Source: Clusia tigrina
Lineage: Eukaryota; Arthropoda; Insecta; Diptera; Clusiidae
Direction: 5' to 3'
DNA: 64,000 bases
Assembly (NCBI GenBank): GCA_920105625.2
Contig: OV050031.1
Coordinates: forward strand, 219,962,194 to 220,026,193
Position numbers and translations under genes: made by a program. The notes below the pieces were generated by a model. It worked only from the letters and a program-made list of their open reading frames with translations. It made no database searches and was not told the origin of the DNA. Each line of letters opens with the position of its first letter. Positions within the stretch are counted from its first letter, which is position 1. Of the stretch, positions 10,650 to 21,924 are shown piece after piece.

Positions 10650-13600
10650 CACCTCGCTCTCTTTCAGTAAGCCTAACCAAAGACTATTCAAAGTAGTAAA
10701 TAGGCCTCAGCCTAACTATCTTGAATAGGTCTCTCTTGTCTCGCTTCACCGAAAAATTAGTTTAATTATAATCAAAGATACACGCAGTTAAATTAGAATA
10801 TTTAGAAATAGTCACAAAGAAAATGAAAACAATAAAACAAGCCACTCAAATGGAATACAGAAACCTCATTCGAAATACATTCGTATCGAAAGAGCAAAAC
10901 ATATTTTGATTTGCAGATTTTATTTACTCGAGCATTCGAGTAAACAACAACAACAATTGAAAGCCGAAACAACACCGTGTTTACCGTGTGATTGCGTATT
11001 TATAAATTCCACAGTGAAAACAACCTAAAGAGAATATGTGTTAAATCAATAGAAGAAAAACAAAGAGTGTCCTATGAATCAGAACATAAATTATTGTATT
11101 GTAGTATTCGATTGCACTTTATTATTATTATTACGATTATTATTGATATTTATATTGTCATATTCTATTTAAACTATATTATTAAACTATATGTTTCGTT
11201 ACAAATTGTATGCTAACCTCACTTGAGAATGAACTTAGTACTTAGCCTAATCCTAACTTAAAACATAAAAAAAATATTATTACACAACAAGAAAATAATG
11301 AATAGCGAAGCCACTCAGCCACCGCATTTGCTGGGAATGGCGCTCCGAATTAAGTAAAATTTTGTACTCAGGTAAAAGGGGCGCACATTTCCGGACAACA
11401 TGCGGCCCAGCACGAAGGCGTTGGGCAGGGCAGTGTGTGTTTGATAAGTTGAGAAGTTTACTTTTTCTAAAAGAATTGTTTGCGCGTACCTACGTTTTAG
11501 TTGAAGCAAAGACCATAGAAAATTTTGTTCTGTTTTGTTTCCTGTTTCATTCCAAACTGTTTTGAAAACATATTTCACAGATTTTATTTAGTCTTATTGC
11601 AAATAATGAAACTTAAATTCCTTAAATTAGTCAAATTTAATTTGGACCTGATTAATTTGTTGAGCATAAACGACGGCAATAATTAAACGAGAGAAACTTT
11701 GAGATACAACAGCAGCGGCAGTGGTATCAGCAGAGTGTGTGGAAGGAAGGGATCACAGCCAAAGTATTAACATACTGACATCTTTAACTATTTTTACCAA
11801 TTCAAAAACGTTCCTGAAAGAGACAAATAACTTCCATTTGTTTGTTGTTTCCTTCCACGCAGAGGTAGCAAAATCTTAGTTCCCTTAAGTTATTGTTTTT
11901 TCTTTCATTTCTGTACTGCAAAAGTTGGTCAACCAAGAAGAAACACCAATCTATAAATAAATAAATAAATAAAAAACAAAAACAATTAATTTCCTTGTTA
12001 AAGAAAGTAAAATAAAATAAATACTAAAAATTTTACAAAAGAAAAACAAAAAAAAACATTCAATGATACAAAAATATGAACCTCAACATCCCTGAATCCC
12101 TCTCAAAAAAGTTACAAACAACAAACAGAGAATAAACAAAAAACAAAAAAAATTAAACACTCCCTAAATAAAAAAACACAAAAAAAGAACAAAGTTTGTA
12201 ATAAAAAATTTAAAAAAAAATCTCTCCCCCCTTTCGAAAGTACAAATTGTTTTTTATTGTAAAGGATTTTTTTAAAAGCGAAGCAATGCCATCGCGCGTT
12301 ATGACAGGATGCGTTGCAGGCAAGAAGCGAAAAGCCCAGAAGAGGAAGAAGAGCTCACAACCAAAACAAAAACAAAAACCAAACAACAAATAAATGAATT
12401 ACAAAGCAAAGCAAAGAGGAAATTAATTTAGAACAAAAACAAAAAATAAATAATAAAAAAAATTCCATTATATAATTAACACAAAGAAAGTTACAAAAAA
12501 AGTCAACGACTTCATCATTATTATTATTATTGTATTAATTACTCTATTAAATTTATTTATTAAACATTTATCAATTAATAGATTTTTATTGAAAATATGA
12601 TTATTGAGTGTTTTCTAGAAAAAGCAATTTACAAAGTAAAGTTGGACAAAGCAAGAGTGCGGGTGGTAGGGTGCTTGGGTGATCGGGCTCACGTGTGTCA
12701 CGGCCCAAGCACGGCTCGCCGCCGCACTTGTGGGGAAGTAAAGTACACAAAAAGCGTCGTATGACGCAGAACAAAACAAACAAAAGAAGTAGGAAAGAAG
12801 AGAGAGATTGTTTCTTTGTGTTTCCTTTATTATTATTACAATTATATTAAATGTTTTTAAATTCTATTAAGATTTAGTTAATTCATGCATATACGACTCA
12901 TAACCAAACTGCGTACTTTTGCACTCGATTACATTTTACGGAGCAGAGAGTATTCAACGAATCTTTTAGTGTTCTAGATATCTTATATAGGAAGACAGCA
13001 GCTTTTTCTGTAGACGCCGCCAAAATGAATTTGTTTTTAACGTATTTACACGTACGAGTTGAAAAATATTCAGAAAATTTATATATGCTTATTATGTAGA
13101 ATGCAATGTTATACAAAGAAAATAGAGAAACTGTTCAAAAGATATGGGAAAAAATTTACATAGGAATATTTTCACACACTTCAACAACAAATTCAACAAA
13201 TTGAATAAAAACATAAACTAAAATAAAAACTTTTCCACATTAAATTTATTAAAAAAAAGCTTTTCTACTTTTATACTAAAATTGCATAAAACATATTACA
13301 TATATACGAGTACATAGTTATATATATAAAGAAAAAATACACACATATTTGAAAAAGAACATTCAATGAAACAAATATTTGAAATGGAATACAAAAATAA
13401 ATAAAAATATAAAGAAAAATAATCACCAAACTATAAAAAAAAGAAAACCACACAAAATTGGTAAAAAAATTGGGAAACGAATTTTTTTGGTTTATGAAAA
13501 TATTAAAAAAAAGAATAAAAAACAAAATCGCCAGAGAAAATTAACAGCAAATACAAAAGAATTTAAAAAATTAATGAAATAGAAACAAAATCGGCAAAGA

Positions 13601-14480
13601 AAATTAGAAACAAAATCAAAAATTTTAACAAAAATATAAAAAAAAAAATATTGGCAAAGAAAATTAGAAACAAAATCAAAAATTTTAACAAAAATATAAA
13701 AAAAAAATATTGGCAAAGAAAATTAGGAACAAAATCAAAAATTTTAACAAAAATATAAAAAAAAATATTGGCAAAGAAAATTAAAAACAAAAATATTAAA
13801 AAAAGGAAACAAAATTGGCAAAGAACATTAAAAACAAAAAAAATTATAAAATTATTTCAAAAGAAACAAAACAAAATTGGCAGAGGACATTAAAAACAAA
13901 AATATTTTTAAAAAATTCAAAACAGAAATATTTAAAAAAACAAAACCGAATTGGCAAAGAAATTTAAAAACAAAAATATTAAAAAAATAATTAAAAACAA
14001 AAAAAAAATCATAAAATTATTTCGAAAAGAAAAATTGGCAAAGACAGTTAAAAACAAAAAAAAAATTATAAAATTATAAAATATTAAAAAAACGAAAACA
14101 AAATTGGCAAAGAAAACTAAAAAAAAAAATTTCATTCAATAAAAATATAATTTCTCACTTTAAATATAACAATATTATTTAATATACGTATTCATTAAAA
14201 AGAAACAAAATAAATAAAAAAAAAAACAAAATGAAAAGAAATTCATTATAATCTGTAAGCATGTATACCATTGTAATCGTATTAATTGTGTATTAATTAT
14301 AAATTATTTAATATCACACATTGTCTTAAAGTATAAAAAATAATTTATAAAATGCAGACTTTTCATTAAACAAAAAACACAAAAACAAACAAAAAAAATT
14401 ATAAAATTTTATAGAAATCTCTAAAAAAAAAATTATTTGAAATAAAGTGCGGCAAATGTCGTTTAAAATATAACAAAAAA
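10650..14480. other. Long gene-free A-rich region with ~60-bp repeats
   Basis: From about 11900 the plus strand is dominated by A runs. Between 13593 and 13790 a unit containing GGCAAAGAAAATTAGAAAC recurs at 13593, 13653, 13712 and 13770, with decayed copies to about 14110. The phenylalanine- and isoleucine-rich minus-strand frames here are translations of this repeat. No gene is supported. Confidence 0.6.
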
Positions 14481-14501
14481 AAATTTGCATTGTTTTCATT
14501 T

Positions 14502-14640
14502 AAAGGGGGAGGGTTTTTAAGGGGTAAGTTTTTTAAAGGGGAAGGATTTTTACGGGGCAACTTTTAAGGGGGAAGTGTTCCATAGGGAAGAAATTTTACG
14601 GGGTAAGTTTTATAAAGGGAAGGATTTTTGACGAGGCAGG
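14502..14640. repeat. G-rich degenerate repeat
   Basis: Runs of three to five G recur every ~15-30 bp (GGGGGAGGG, GGGGTAAG, GGGGAAGG, GGGGCAAC, GGGGGAAG). They form a decayed unit of about 60 bp in otherwise A/T-rich DNA. The plus strand could form G-quadruplexes. Confidence 0.55.
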
Positions 14641-14719
14641 CTGCTCTAACCAGCGTAAGTATCGTCCTTAAAAATAAATAGTCAATTATAAAAAACACCC
14701 GGGAAACTAAATTTATTTA

Positions 14720-15163
14720 TCAAATGAGTGAAAGAATGAAGAATTGTCCACAACTGAAGAATTGTCTCAACCAATGAAGAATTGTCTCACCAATTTGATA
14801 TATTGTACTCCTCCTGCATGTACCTATCAAAGGTCTTCTATTAGTCCAACATTTCCAAGGAAGCTTGGCACTGAGTTGGGGCTCATTGTCTCTGCCCTCG
14901 GGCCAGTAATGCCCCAGATATTTCCTCCTACTGAGAGCTAAAGCTTCGCAGTTCATTTGAAGGTGCTCTGGTGTTTCTTCTGCCTTCGTGCAGAACCTAC
15001 ACGTGTTTACTGGTGAGGGTCCCAGAGAGGGGGTTGGGTGTAGGCAGAGAATACAGAGAAATGACTCGTGTTTTGCGTACATATTTACACATGTGCAAAA
15101 CTGTGGGTAATGTGGCTGATTTTCTTCAGAACCAATGATAAACAAACCTATCCATATAGCCAA
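14720..15163 (-). mobile_element. LINE C-terminal zinc-tail fragment
   Basis: A 147-codon minus-strand frame contains Cys-Arg-Phe-Cys followed by His-Leu-Gln-Met-Asn-Cys and then ALALSRRKYLG. That is the CxxC...HxxxxC tail found after the RT/RNase H region of I/LOA/R1/jockey-type retrotransposons. The upstream polymerase part is missing. Downstream, AAGAATTGTC recurs three times at 14740-14790. Confidence 0.65.
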
Positions 15164-15249
15164 CTAATGATAAACAAAGGCATATTTATTTTAAACGTCC
15201 GTAATTGTGATGTTTCTCTGTGTTCTCATGCCCTGCCTTTCACGAGCAT

Positions 15250-15540
15250 TTTAAGCGGGAGTTCGAGAGTGCTGAGAATACCCGCTTCCTATGAAACCTG
15301 AGCTGTGTTGGACCTCAGCACTTATCCGTGCTAAGAAAGTAAAACCGAACTACACTTTTATGTTATTTTCTTAGCTGGAGAACGTGCTTATATGAACGAG
15401 TCAAATATAAAATCTCGCCCTGGCTTTAGGAGTATTTTAAGCAAGAGATTCCTCAACGTGCTAAGAAACACAGCTTTTCGTTCCAAGCTGGAGCTGTGCT
15501 GATGCCTTAGCAATTATCCATGCTAAGAAAGTAAAATAAG
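15250..15540. repeat. Two-copy ~185-bp tandem duplication
   Basis: GTGCTAAGAAAGTAAAA ends one copy near 15345 and the other near 15537. Preceding shared blocks are TTTTAAGC and GAGCTGTG. Both are diverged. The next 600 bp (15835-16130) hold a second unrelated pair sharing TTGAGCTCTTTTCC. No coding content. Confidence 0.5.
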
Positions 15541-16139
15541 AAGAAAGTACACTTACGAGCATGCTAAAGCTCGCGCGTGAATAGTGTTTCGATATATGGC
15601 CCCCCGCACAGCAAGACAAGCAAAATAAGAACTTGTGTTTGCATGAATTTACGGGTTTGATTGATTGATCAAATTGCAGAATGTAAGTATTACTAGAGAG
15701 GATTCTAAAGAGGCGGCGCTGATCTAGAACAGCTAAGCACAAACTGTGGAGCTCTCGTCCCTTTGACTATACCAAAAATCGTAAATGAAATCATATAATT
15801 TCATATCAAAAAGACTCACTTGCAACTTGCTTCCTTGATCAAGAGTTTATACCTCTTTCAGCGTTTCTCAATCAGTGGTACTTTCCGCCCTTTGAGCTCT
15901 TTTCCATATATATACAAAGAAACCTATAGAAATCATAGAATTGCATGTTCCAAACGTATCAGTTGCTACCACCCTCCTTCACCAAGAATTACTACTTCCT
16001 TCAACGATACTTAACCAGTTGTTCTTTCCTCTTCATTGAGCTCTTTTCCTTAAGTATACTAAGAAAGCAAAAGTAATCAAAGGATTTCGTATTCAAAACG
16101 CCTCAGTTTCGACCTTCTTCCATCACCGAAAAACTTCTC

Positions 16140-16715
16140 AGAAATCATCTTCAGGTTTCAATCACTTGCGGTCAGGCAGCTTACCTACATATGCAATGCT
16201 GTACTCAGATTGGCCAGCTACTAAGTGGCCATGGATACTTTAAGCAGTACCTCTTTAAGCGGAAATATGAGGAGGACCCATACTGCCCGCACTACCCGGG
16301 GATGCACCAGAAAACTCAACACTACTGCCAGGAATTTAGGGGCTCTCGGGATACAATGGGTGTTGTCCTAGAGGAGCCCCTCTGTAAGCACATATGCGAT
16401 ATGCTCACTAAGTGGGAAGCAGTATGCTCGGCAGCGGCACTATTATGATTGCGACGCAAAAGGCAGAACAAGCGCTGTACACTGAACGCAATCGCCAGCG
16501 CATGTGGAACTCGAGGTACACAGGACTGACACATAGACACACCTAGCACTGACGTGTGAGCAGTACATGCTCTTACGGCTTCCCGACGTAAAACCTAATC
16601 AGTGTCTCCGGGGAAGAACACAGTAATGACGAGAAGAGGTTTTAGAGTAGTTAGAGTACCGCACTGACGGATTTCTAACTTAAGATGTTTTCCTCCTCGT
16701 TAAATATAAAAAAAA
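16140..16715 (+). mobile_element. R1-like LINE 3' fragment
   Basis: The frame at 16191-16448 reads LLSGHGYFKQYL, then DPYCPHYPG. This matches the post-RT tail motif (LLTGHACFKEYL, DPYCPICPE) seen in the better preserved copy at 38925-39655. The following 3' region (AGAGTAGTTAGAGTACCGCA, GATGTTTTCCTCC) also matches that copy's 3' region. It is 5'-truncated and lacks RT motifs. Confidence 0.6.
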
Positions 16716-16734
16716 GAACTCAGATTAGTATATT

Positions 16735-18360
16735 ATCCCATGGCTTGGGAGACCTCACAAGTCACCAAGATACCTAAATCTGGACGAGATCTAACGCATC
16801 TATCCTCTTACAGATGTATTGTCTCATACCTACGCCCTCAATGTTATATGAAAAACTAAGATTGCGAAAAGTGTAACCATATCTCGACACTTATAATGTA
16901 ATCCCATAAATTTCAATTTGGAGTCAGAGAAAAGTATAGGACGTTTGAGCAGGTACACAGAATTGTATCAGGAATACACTCTTCCCTAGAGAGTAAAAAG
17001 TGCTGCACACAATATTTTTAGACGTAGCTCAGGCATTTGACAAGGAAAGGCACGAGGCACTAACATATAAAGAAAATACTGCTTCCTATAAGCGTTCACC
17101 AACTACTTGAATCCTTCATAACAAACAGAATATTTAGGGTAAAGTTCAAAAGTCTCATTTCTAGCAACTACAACATTGTAACAGGAGTACCACAGTGAAG
17201 CACGATTGGCCACCTATTGTATCTGATCTGTACTTCCAATTTGCCAAGTGACTTCCAATTTGTCTAACGACTTCAACTTTCAACTGAGGACACAGCAATA
17301 ATAATCTCTAATTCGTGACGGATAGCATCGTGCGAAAGGCCAATGGATCTTGGGCAGACGAAGGCACTTGCTTAACGACTTGGCTAATGTGGCCGGAAGT
17401 TGATAGGAAAACATCTAGAGACTTGCTTGCCCTGTCGCGAGAAGATGTGTCTCGTGGCTTGATTAACTGGTCATTGGCTATTCGACAGGCATGCTGTCAG
17501 GCTGGGAGTATTCTCTCATGAATACTGCAGAAACTGTGGGATGAGGAGGAGGAGAGTCTGGAGAGTGTGGAACATCGCTTCTGTAGGTGCCCGGCTCTAG
17601 CTAGAAGCAGAACGGCCTCTTTAGGCAAATACGCTTTCAGCTCTCTTACGGAAGTGTCCTGCGCGAAGGTCAAACACATCCTTCGCTTTATTGGGACTTC
17701 GAAATAGTTTCACGAGTGAGGTAGAGGTGCCGTGTAGCGCGGTTGTACCGCAATGGACTCATAGTGGTCTGAGTGAGTTAGTTGTAGATTGGCTGCCACG
17801 AACACCTAACCTAACCTAAGCTCTAATGTCCTGAAAAGCAGTCCAACAACTAAATATGTACCTACGGAGAAGAGAGCTAAGAGAGGTTAACTATTTGGCT
17901 ACTGTAATACAGACAAAAAGCTGTCATATCACTTTTACTCTTTGAAGAGAACCATGTCACTACAATACATTAAATACTTTAAAAATTCCGCAATAGAATA
18001 CCTTAAAATAGCCTCCACTTAGACAAGCGTTTGACTTGGAGACAGCATATCGAAGCCAAGAAACTCCAAATTATACTCAAAGCGGCTAAACTGCATTGGC
18101 TCATTCATAAACTGTCAAAAGTCAGTCTTCAGAATAAAACCTTATATACGAGTACAAAGCAATCATAAAGCCGATTTTGACCTATGGGGTACAATTATGA
18201 GAATCAAGAAACTACTAATATTGACCTACTTCCACGATCCCAATCACGAATTCTGCGCACTATAACTGGAGCACCATTCAGATCACACATAGAGCTGTAA
18301 ATCCCCCTCGATAAAGCTGAAATCGTCCTTCTCCCAAATTCTTAAAAATGAGTGAGGGAA
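16735..18360 (+). mobile_element. Jockey-like LINE, RT region, interrupted by another LINE
   Basis: Translation with several frame breaks gives successive jockey reverse-transcriptase segments: SSYRCIVSYLRP, FEQVHRIVSGI, a motif A remnant LRHLT for the usual DVAQAFD, LLESFITNRIFRVKF, GVPQ, then DTAIII. The frame stops at 17312, where a 508-bp foreign LINE end sits. It resumes at 17821 with SNVLKSSPTTKY and later IKPYIRVQSNHKADF, the jockey C-terminal region. Stops and frameshifts show that it is dead. Its 5' half and poly(A) tail were not found. Confidence 0.7.
17313..17820 (+). mobile_element. Family C LINE 3' end inserted in the jockey copy
   Basis: This 508-bp 5'-truncated insert is flanked by the 7-bp target duplication CTCTAAT (17306-17312 and 17821-17827). 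It carries RNase H/zinc-tail coding remnants: DRKTSRDLLALSRED, then Cys-Arg-Asn-Cys-Gly, and after a frameshift EHRFCRCPALA. It ends in the tail CCTAACCTAACCTAAG, the family C signature. Confidence 0.75.
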
Positions 18361-19060
18361 AGATATCAAAACATTGGTTGGAAGTGCTCTGTGATGTGTG
18401 TTGAGTCCTTGTAATCATTGTTGAACTCCCCTTCTATATTACGGTGGATATCGCTGGTCCAGAACGAACCTCGAAATGTGATAATTTTATTATGTGATTG
18501 TGAAACCGAATGAGATAGACAATGAAACTTGAACAATATCAAACAAAGCAGTCCACAATCGCTGGGAAAATAATAAAAAACAAACAATTGCAGCAAATCC
18601 CAAACTAAGACCACAAATCAATTCAAAGTGAGTATATGAAAGAGCTCACTCCGCTAGTTTCAGTGTCCACCATTAGATTGGACTTTTTTCTACTTTCTAC
18701 AGCAACTGCACTGGAATAACTTCAACTTCAAATTTCCGGTTCAACCAGCGCCATTTCATTTACTCGCTTTGTGATCATTTGAGGTCCAGCTTCATATTTT
18801 AACCTGACAGGATATGACAGCAAAAAAAAATAAATCACAATAAAATCAAAACGAATCCTTGCCGTAAGTATTAAGATGTCCTTATAATAATATTTTTCTT
18901 TATTTATAACAAAGTAAATAAATAAAGGTTTGTGTTGTTCCTTTCGCTGGACTTTAACCCTTACATGCTGAAATGCGTCATACGAGACAAGTCCGGCGTA
19001 GTTTGATGAATTTCATCACTGCGCATTAAAAGGAACAACGCAGTAAGTGACAGCAAAAAA

Positions 19061-19179
19061 GACAGTTATTCACAGCTTTTGGCCTTCCTTTTCAGTTATT
19101 GTCCTTTATGCTGCGTATACTAAAGGACAATAAAATATAAAGGACAATAACTAAACACGAAGAAGCTGTGAATAACTGC
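19061..19179. repeat. Imperfect inverted repeat (foldback)
   Basis: The left arm has GACAGTTATTCACAGCTT (19061-19078) and CAGTTATTGTCCTTTAT (19093-19109). The right arm has their inverses, ATAAAGGACAATAACT (19137-19152) and AAGCTGTGAATAACTG (19163-19178). TAAAGGACAATAA is also present twice in tandem near the centre. Could be a small foldback transposon. Confidence 0.7.
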
Positions 19180-19734
19180 CTTTTTGCAAAGGATGTGGCA
19201 TTGATCCATAGTTATTTGCTATCAAGATGATGTATCAACGAATGATGCAAGGTAAAAGTCTACTTACAGCAGAGAAGATAATAATTAAAGAAACTTTACA
19301 AAGTTATCGCATGAATTCTATGAAGATAATACACCAAATCGGAACTCAAGATAAAATTGCTCTATTTCAATTTTTAATTAAATATGAGATAAATAATTTA
19401 ATATCATAAAAAATACTCGCATATACATTTGGTAATTTGGAAAAAAAAAAAAAAAAAAAAAATATTATCATTGGGACCACTCTATGAAAGAACTTGCATC
19501 GAATCGTTGAATAACTTACTCTCATCCACGAACATCCTTATGCTTAGTTAGCTGCCTTTTACAGAATACTTCCATATGTTAATTTCAGCAACGTTTACGA
19601 GTATGTTGCAATAAGAAATCCCTGCCTTTGATAATATGCTAAAGCGTCGGACTCTATCTTCATATCCACAGGACAAACCAGAGTTTCTTTTATACTTATT
19701 TGGTCACGACAATATATGATGTCCTTATTCCCAG

Positions 19735-19847
19735 TTTCACGAGTGAGGTAGAGATGCAGTGTTGCGCGGTGGTATCGCAAATGGACCCATGGTGGTCTGA
19801 GTGAGTTAGTCTGCAGACTGGCTGCCACGAAAACCAAACCTAACCTA
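19735..19847 (+). mobile_element. Very short family C LINE tail with target duplication
   Basis: This 113-bp copy of the last part of the element at 17313-17820 shares TTTCACGAGTGAGGTAGAG, GGTGGTCTGAGTGAGTTAG and CTGGCTGCCACGAA, then ends CCTAACC. It is flanked by the direct repeat TATTCCCAG at 19726-19734 and 19848-19856. Confidence 0.75.
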
Positions 19848-19951
19848 TTCCCAGTTAGTTCCAAACTCTGTTTTCCTCAGAAACCAAAACGCAGTCAACT
19901 CCTTGCCAGGACGGTGACAAAATAACTTTGTTATTCACGATTTACAGGAGA

Positions 19952-20155
19952 AGATTATTATTATTTTACCCTGCACCACCATAATGTATTATGTCTGCAA
20001 GGGTTTAGGGGAACGAGTACTACCTACTGAGGCTTTCGACTTTGAAGAGAAAAATATTTAAAAATGCGTACCTTCAGACCATGCCCGGCGGAGGATTCTA
20101 AGCTGCGACCCCCGGAGTGTGAGTATAGCATGCTTACCACTAGACCACGGAGGCC
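19952..20155 (-). mobile_element. tRNA-derived SINE (full-length, minus)
   Basis: Read on the minus strand it begins GGCCTCCGTGGTCTAGTGG, a Pol III A box inside a tRNA-like 5' end. It continues through a decayed B box region (CTTAGAATCC), then a body with CTTCAAAGTCGAAAGCC and ATAATACATTATGG, and ends in AATAATAAT. The same order occurs at 59538-59762, 41440-41695 and (3' half) 39707-39828. Not a functional tRNA: acceptor and T arms do not pair well and it carries a long unrelated 3' body. Confidence 0.75.
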
Positions 20156-20160
20156 GGAAA

Positions 20161-21240
20161 ATTGGAGAATATATACTTAGATATGCCTTCCTATATCGAA
20201 CTCACTATTGAAGGAACTGGTTGTGGTGCTTTTGATTTGTTTAACAATGCAGTTGGTCTTTGCAAACTGAGGTTTATCTTCCAATTGTGTCACTCTCTGT
20301 TAATGTATCGTTCTCTGTACCAGAATGAATCTATTAACAAAGCTTCCAAAGAGAACAACCTTATTTATTCAGAGAGTCAAATTGCCCTTAAAGATATAAA
20401 CTCTTACCTAGTTGCAACCAAACATGCAGTGGCGATGGCTCCTCATCCAATTAGAGTAGTTAATTCGTTTTGATATTGTTCACTCCGAATCCTAACGTTC
20501 AGGTGGCTTCCGCCTGGTACCTGGGGTGCCATGTTGTCGGCCTATCTCTGCGTTCCATCGTTCGGTACGGTGCGAAAGCACGTGTTGTGCGGTGGAGAGC
20601 GAGAGAACAGTCGAGGCAGGTGCATATCGTATTTGTGCGGAAGCCATCTTTAACTGGTGGTATATTTTGGCGCGGGGCTACGAAGCAGCGGCAGCTGCTC
20701 TCTTTGCGCCGGATTCAGTCTGTTCTGGAGTTGCGGCAAGTGCGGATCGGCAACAAATAGTTAATATTTAAAATACGTTATATATGTTAAAAATCTTAAA
20801 ACATAAATTACTCATTCTGAGCACAACAGATATCCTTTTGGTTTGTATTGCAAATGGGATATTGTTGTGTGTCGACTCTCACCTAGTCCTAGTTCTAATT
20901 CTGAAAGGGTGATTGTAGAGGTCTTATATAAACTGTCCACCAATTGGTTGTATACTCTTTATACATTTATTAATGGGGGTTATGAGCCAAGAAGGCATTG
21001 GATCAGCCAAGAAGGCATTGATTAATTGCTGATATCTTCTGCAGTCTACAACAAAAACTAAGATTGCTGTTAAGTCCTTTCTTTCCAAATGATCTATTCA
21101 GACTTGATGTTCTTTCAGATTCTAAACTCTGACTCCTTTGCCTGTAAGATAAATCTATACTGAGAGTCAGTCTTCAGATTGTGCCACGAAGAAGATGAGA
21201 CATTCATTCACTGGCTAATGGACTTAGTTATACAAACCGT
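20161..21240 (+). mobile_element. Heavily decayed LINE RNase H/zinc-tail region
   Basis: Around 20365-20435 the translation SESQIALKDINSYLVATK resembles the RNase H segment SDSQAALK. At 21175-21225 FRLCHEEDETFIHWL resembles the Cys-His zinc tail. Between them, 20470-20760 is a GC-richer block of unknown nature with two overlapping open frames and no recognised motif. The link between the two ends as one element is inference. Confidence 0.4.
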
Positions 21241-21264
21241 ATAACTATGTTATGACAGCTACTT

Positions 21265-21924
21265 CCCACATAATTTGTAAAAAGCACACAATTTTTTGCC
21301 CTTTTATCAGTCCTCACAGAATTTTTGACCTGCCGATGCATAGCATTGTACGCGCTGAGAAAGCTGTTGCGGTCGGATAATGAAGCAGTGTTTACTTTGA
21401 TTTTCATCCTTCTACGTTCTTCGATATATTGCCAGGTGGTGTTGCTTATCCATGGCTTTCTTTTGCGATGTTGGAGGCCAACTGTTTCTTCCGCAGCTTA
21501 TGTGCAGGCTTTTTGAATTTGTCGTCAGGACGGTCCATGTTCGTAGAGTGCAATGGTAGTAGACAGTGTGTCCTGGTAAAGTTGAAGTTTTGAAGTTTTC
21601 CAGATTAAAGGTCATCTTTCGCTTCTGTTGCTTCCTGATGCCTTCGGGGCGTAAGCGGAGTTGGCATACAACTAGGTTATGGTCGCTGAATACGTCCGCA
21701 CCTCTGCGTGTGCGCACATCAAGGAGGGAGTTGTGAAACCGTCTGCTTATTAAAACATGGTCGATTTGGTTGCGAGTTCGGCCATCGGGAGAATTCCATG
21801 TGTATTTATGGATATCTAGATGGGGGAATTTAGTGCCACCGATGAAGAGATTGTGGTTGGAGCAAAGTTCAATCAATCGCTCTCCATTATTATTTCTACC
21901 TGATGCTAAGGCGTGCCGACCCAT
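21265..21924 (-). pseudogene. LINE APE endonuclease and linker (inverted fragment)
   Basis: The 170-codon frame 21924-21412 carries the C-terminal half of an apurinic-type endonuclease: GERLIELCSNHNLFIGG, then SPDGRTRNQIDHVLIS and the catalytic-motif segment RGADVFSDHNLVV (Ser-Asp-His). After a frame change the linker EERRRMK...QVKNSVRTDKRA follows, usual between endonuclease and RT in RTE-like elements. The N-terminal half with the catalytic Glu is absent. The piece cannot be expressed with the RT because it points the other way. Confidence 0.75.

Noticed and set aside
10992..11216. 74-codon plus frame with hydrophobic end
   Set aside because: Isoleucine-rich run from ATT repeats; nothing else supports a gene.
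13271..14135. Several Phe/Ile-rich minus-strand frames resembling membrane proteins
   Set aside because: Translations of A-rich ~60-bp tandem repeats; hydrophobicity comes from base composition.
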